Source: DAOTXL01 sp034435455
GTDB lineage: Bacteria; Chloroflexota; Anaerolineae; JAAYZQ01
DNA: 5,971 nucleotides
Reading direction: 5' to 3'
Assembly: GCA_034435455.1 (NCBI GenBank)
Contig: DAOTXL010000140.1
Coordinates: 1 to 5,971, forward strand
How positions within the stretch are numbered: position 1 is the first letter of the stretch; each line of letters starts with the position of its first letter. The position numbers and the translations under genes are program-made. Shown here piece by piece: positions 5,599-5,971 of this stretch. The notes below the pieces were generated by a model. That model was given only the letters and a program-made list of their open reading frames with translations. It was not told where the DNA came from and did not search any database.

Positions 5599-5971
5599 AT
5601 GAAGAGCAAAGGCGTTGTTTTGACCAGTTTGCTGCTGGTGGTGACCTTCCTGATCACCACCTGCGGCCCGACTGCGGCACCGACCGAGGCTCCCAAGCCT
5701 ACCGAGGTGGCCAAACCGACAGAAGTAGCCAAGCCGACAGAAGCAGCCAAACCGACAGAAGCAGCCAGGCCGACGGCAGGCAAGTGTCCCCTGGACGTCG
5801 AGGACGGGGCGGTCATCACCTTTTCCGGGTGGGGGGATGAGACAGAGCAAAAGATCTATCGGGACAGCATCGAGCGGTTCAAGGCGGTCTGTCCGGGGGT
5901 GACGGTCAACTATGAGCCGATCCCGGCCGACTTTCAGACGAAGCTGAAGGCGCAGATGGCGGGTGGGACGG
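5599..5971 (+). CDS. ABC-transporter solute-binding lipoprotein, partial (N-terminus)
   Basis: The ATG follows AGGAGGAG (5585-5592) with an all-A 6-base spacer, and the frame is open to the right edge (124 codons). Residues 1-21 are a lipoprotein signal peptide: Lys at 2 and 4, a hydrophobic core, then LITTC. Cys22 is the likely lipidated residue, although Thr at -1 departs from the usual Gly/Ala/Ser. Residues 28-57 are a five-copy PTE-type hexapeptide linker that holds the domain off the membrane. The mature domain begins near 65 with VITFSGWGDETEQKIYRDSIERFKAVCPGVTVNYE, a pattern typical of family 1 sugar-binding proteins (SBP_bac_1), where a beta strand is followed by a helix and PGVxVxxE. 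It would capture a sugar outside the cell for an ABC importer probably encoded beyond the window. Position after the lacI and GH65 genes suggests an alpha-glucoside ligand (inference). C63 and C98 could pair in a disulfide. Confidence 0.88.
   Translation, partial: MKSKGVVLTSLLLVVTFLITTCGPTAAPTEAPKPTEVAKPTEVAKPTEAAKPTEAARPTAGKCPLDVEDGAVITFSGWGDETEQKIYRDSIERFKAVCPGVTVNYEPIPADFQTKLKAQMAGGT
5680..5769 (+). repeat. 18-bp minisatellite encoding five hexapeptide linker repeats
   Basis: Five in-frame 18-bp units encode PTEAPK, PTEVAK, PTEVAK, PTEAAK and PTEAAR, followed by a partial PTAGK. Units 2-5 are nearly identical in DNA (for example CCGACAGAAGCAGCC). The length is a multiple of three, so gain or loss of units changes linker length without breaking the gene. 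Confidence 0.85.

Noticed and set aside
5474..5602. Short GTG-started frame whose TGA overlaps the receptor ATG (42 codons, very basic)
   Set aside because: No ribosome binding site before the GTG, no similarity I recognise, and the strong SD motifs lie inside the frame with no start after them. Overlap with the next start is suggestive but not enough.

Overview
The window looks like a piece of a GC-rich bacterial genome, most plausibly Chloroflexota. That guess rests on the lipoprotein at the right edge, whose Cys is followed by a proline/threonine/glutamate-rich repeat linker of a kind common in that phylum, and on the neighbouring sugar genes. It is an inference; there is no rRNA or other marker here.

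Left part (1-1140): lower in GC (about 42-52% in the lines I counted, against about 70% in the sugar genes) and read on the minus strand. It holds the N-terminal 225 codons of a CPBP-type intramembrane protease that runs off the left edge. Its usual C-terminal membrane part is not recognisable. Upstream of it lie about 300 bases with several strong hairpins, a minus-strand terminator-like structure and a candidate promoter. Next comes a short remnant resembling the N-terminus of an ISAs1-family transposase.

Centre (1177-5346, plus strand): a consensus sigma70 promoter (TTGACA, 17 bp, TATAAT) is followed by three near-identical palindromic operators spaced 42 and 41 bp apart, with terminator-like hairpins between them. 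They precede a LacI/GalR-family regulator. Nine bases after its stop begins a 991-residue fusion of a GH65 disaccharide phosphorylase and a beta-phosphoglucomutase (HAD). The likely logic is that an imported alpha-glucoside is phosphorolysed to beta-glucose-1-phosphate, and the attached mutase converts this to glucose-6-phosphate. The LacI protein would repress its own operon until sugar is present.

Right part (5347-5971): a 252-base intergenic stretch precedes the start of an ABC-transporter solute-binding lipoprotein that runs off the right edge and is the probable sugar receptor. The gap contains a 12-bp perfect inverted repeat whose T-tract lies on the minus strand. A good extended -10 promoter on the same strand points into it, so it may encode a small antisense-oriented RNA of about 80 nt. 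Both edge genes (CPBP protease and lipoprotein) are open to the window end and could be missed by gene callers that require a stop codon.
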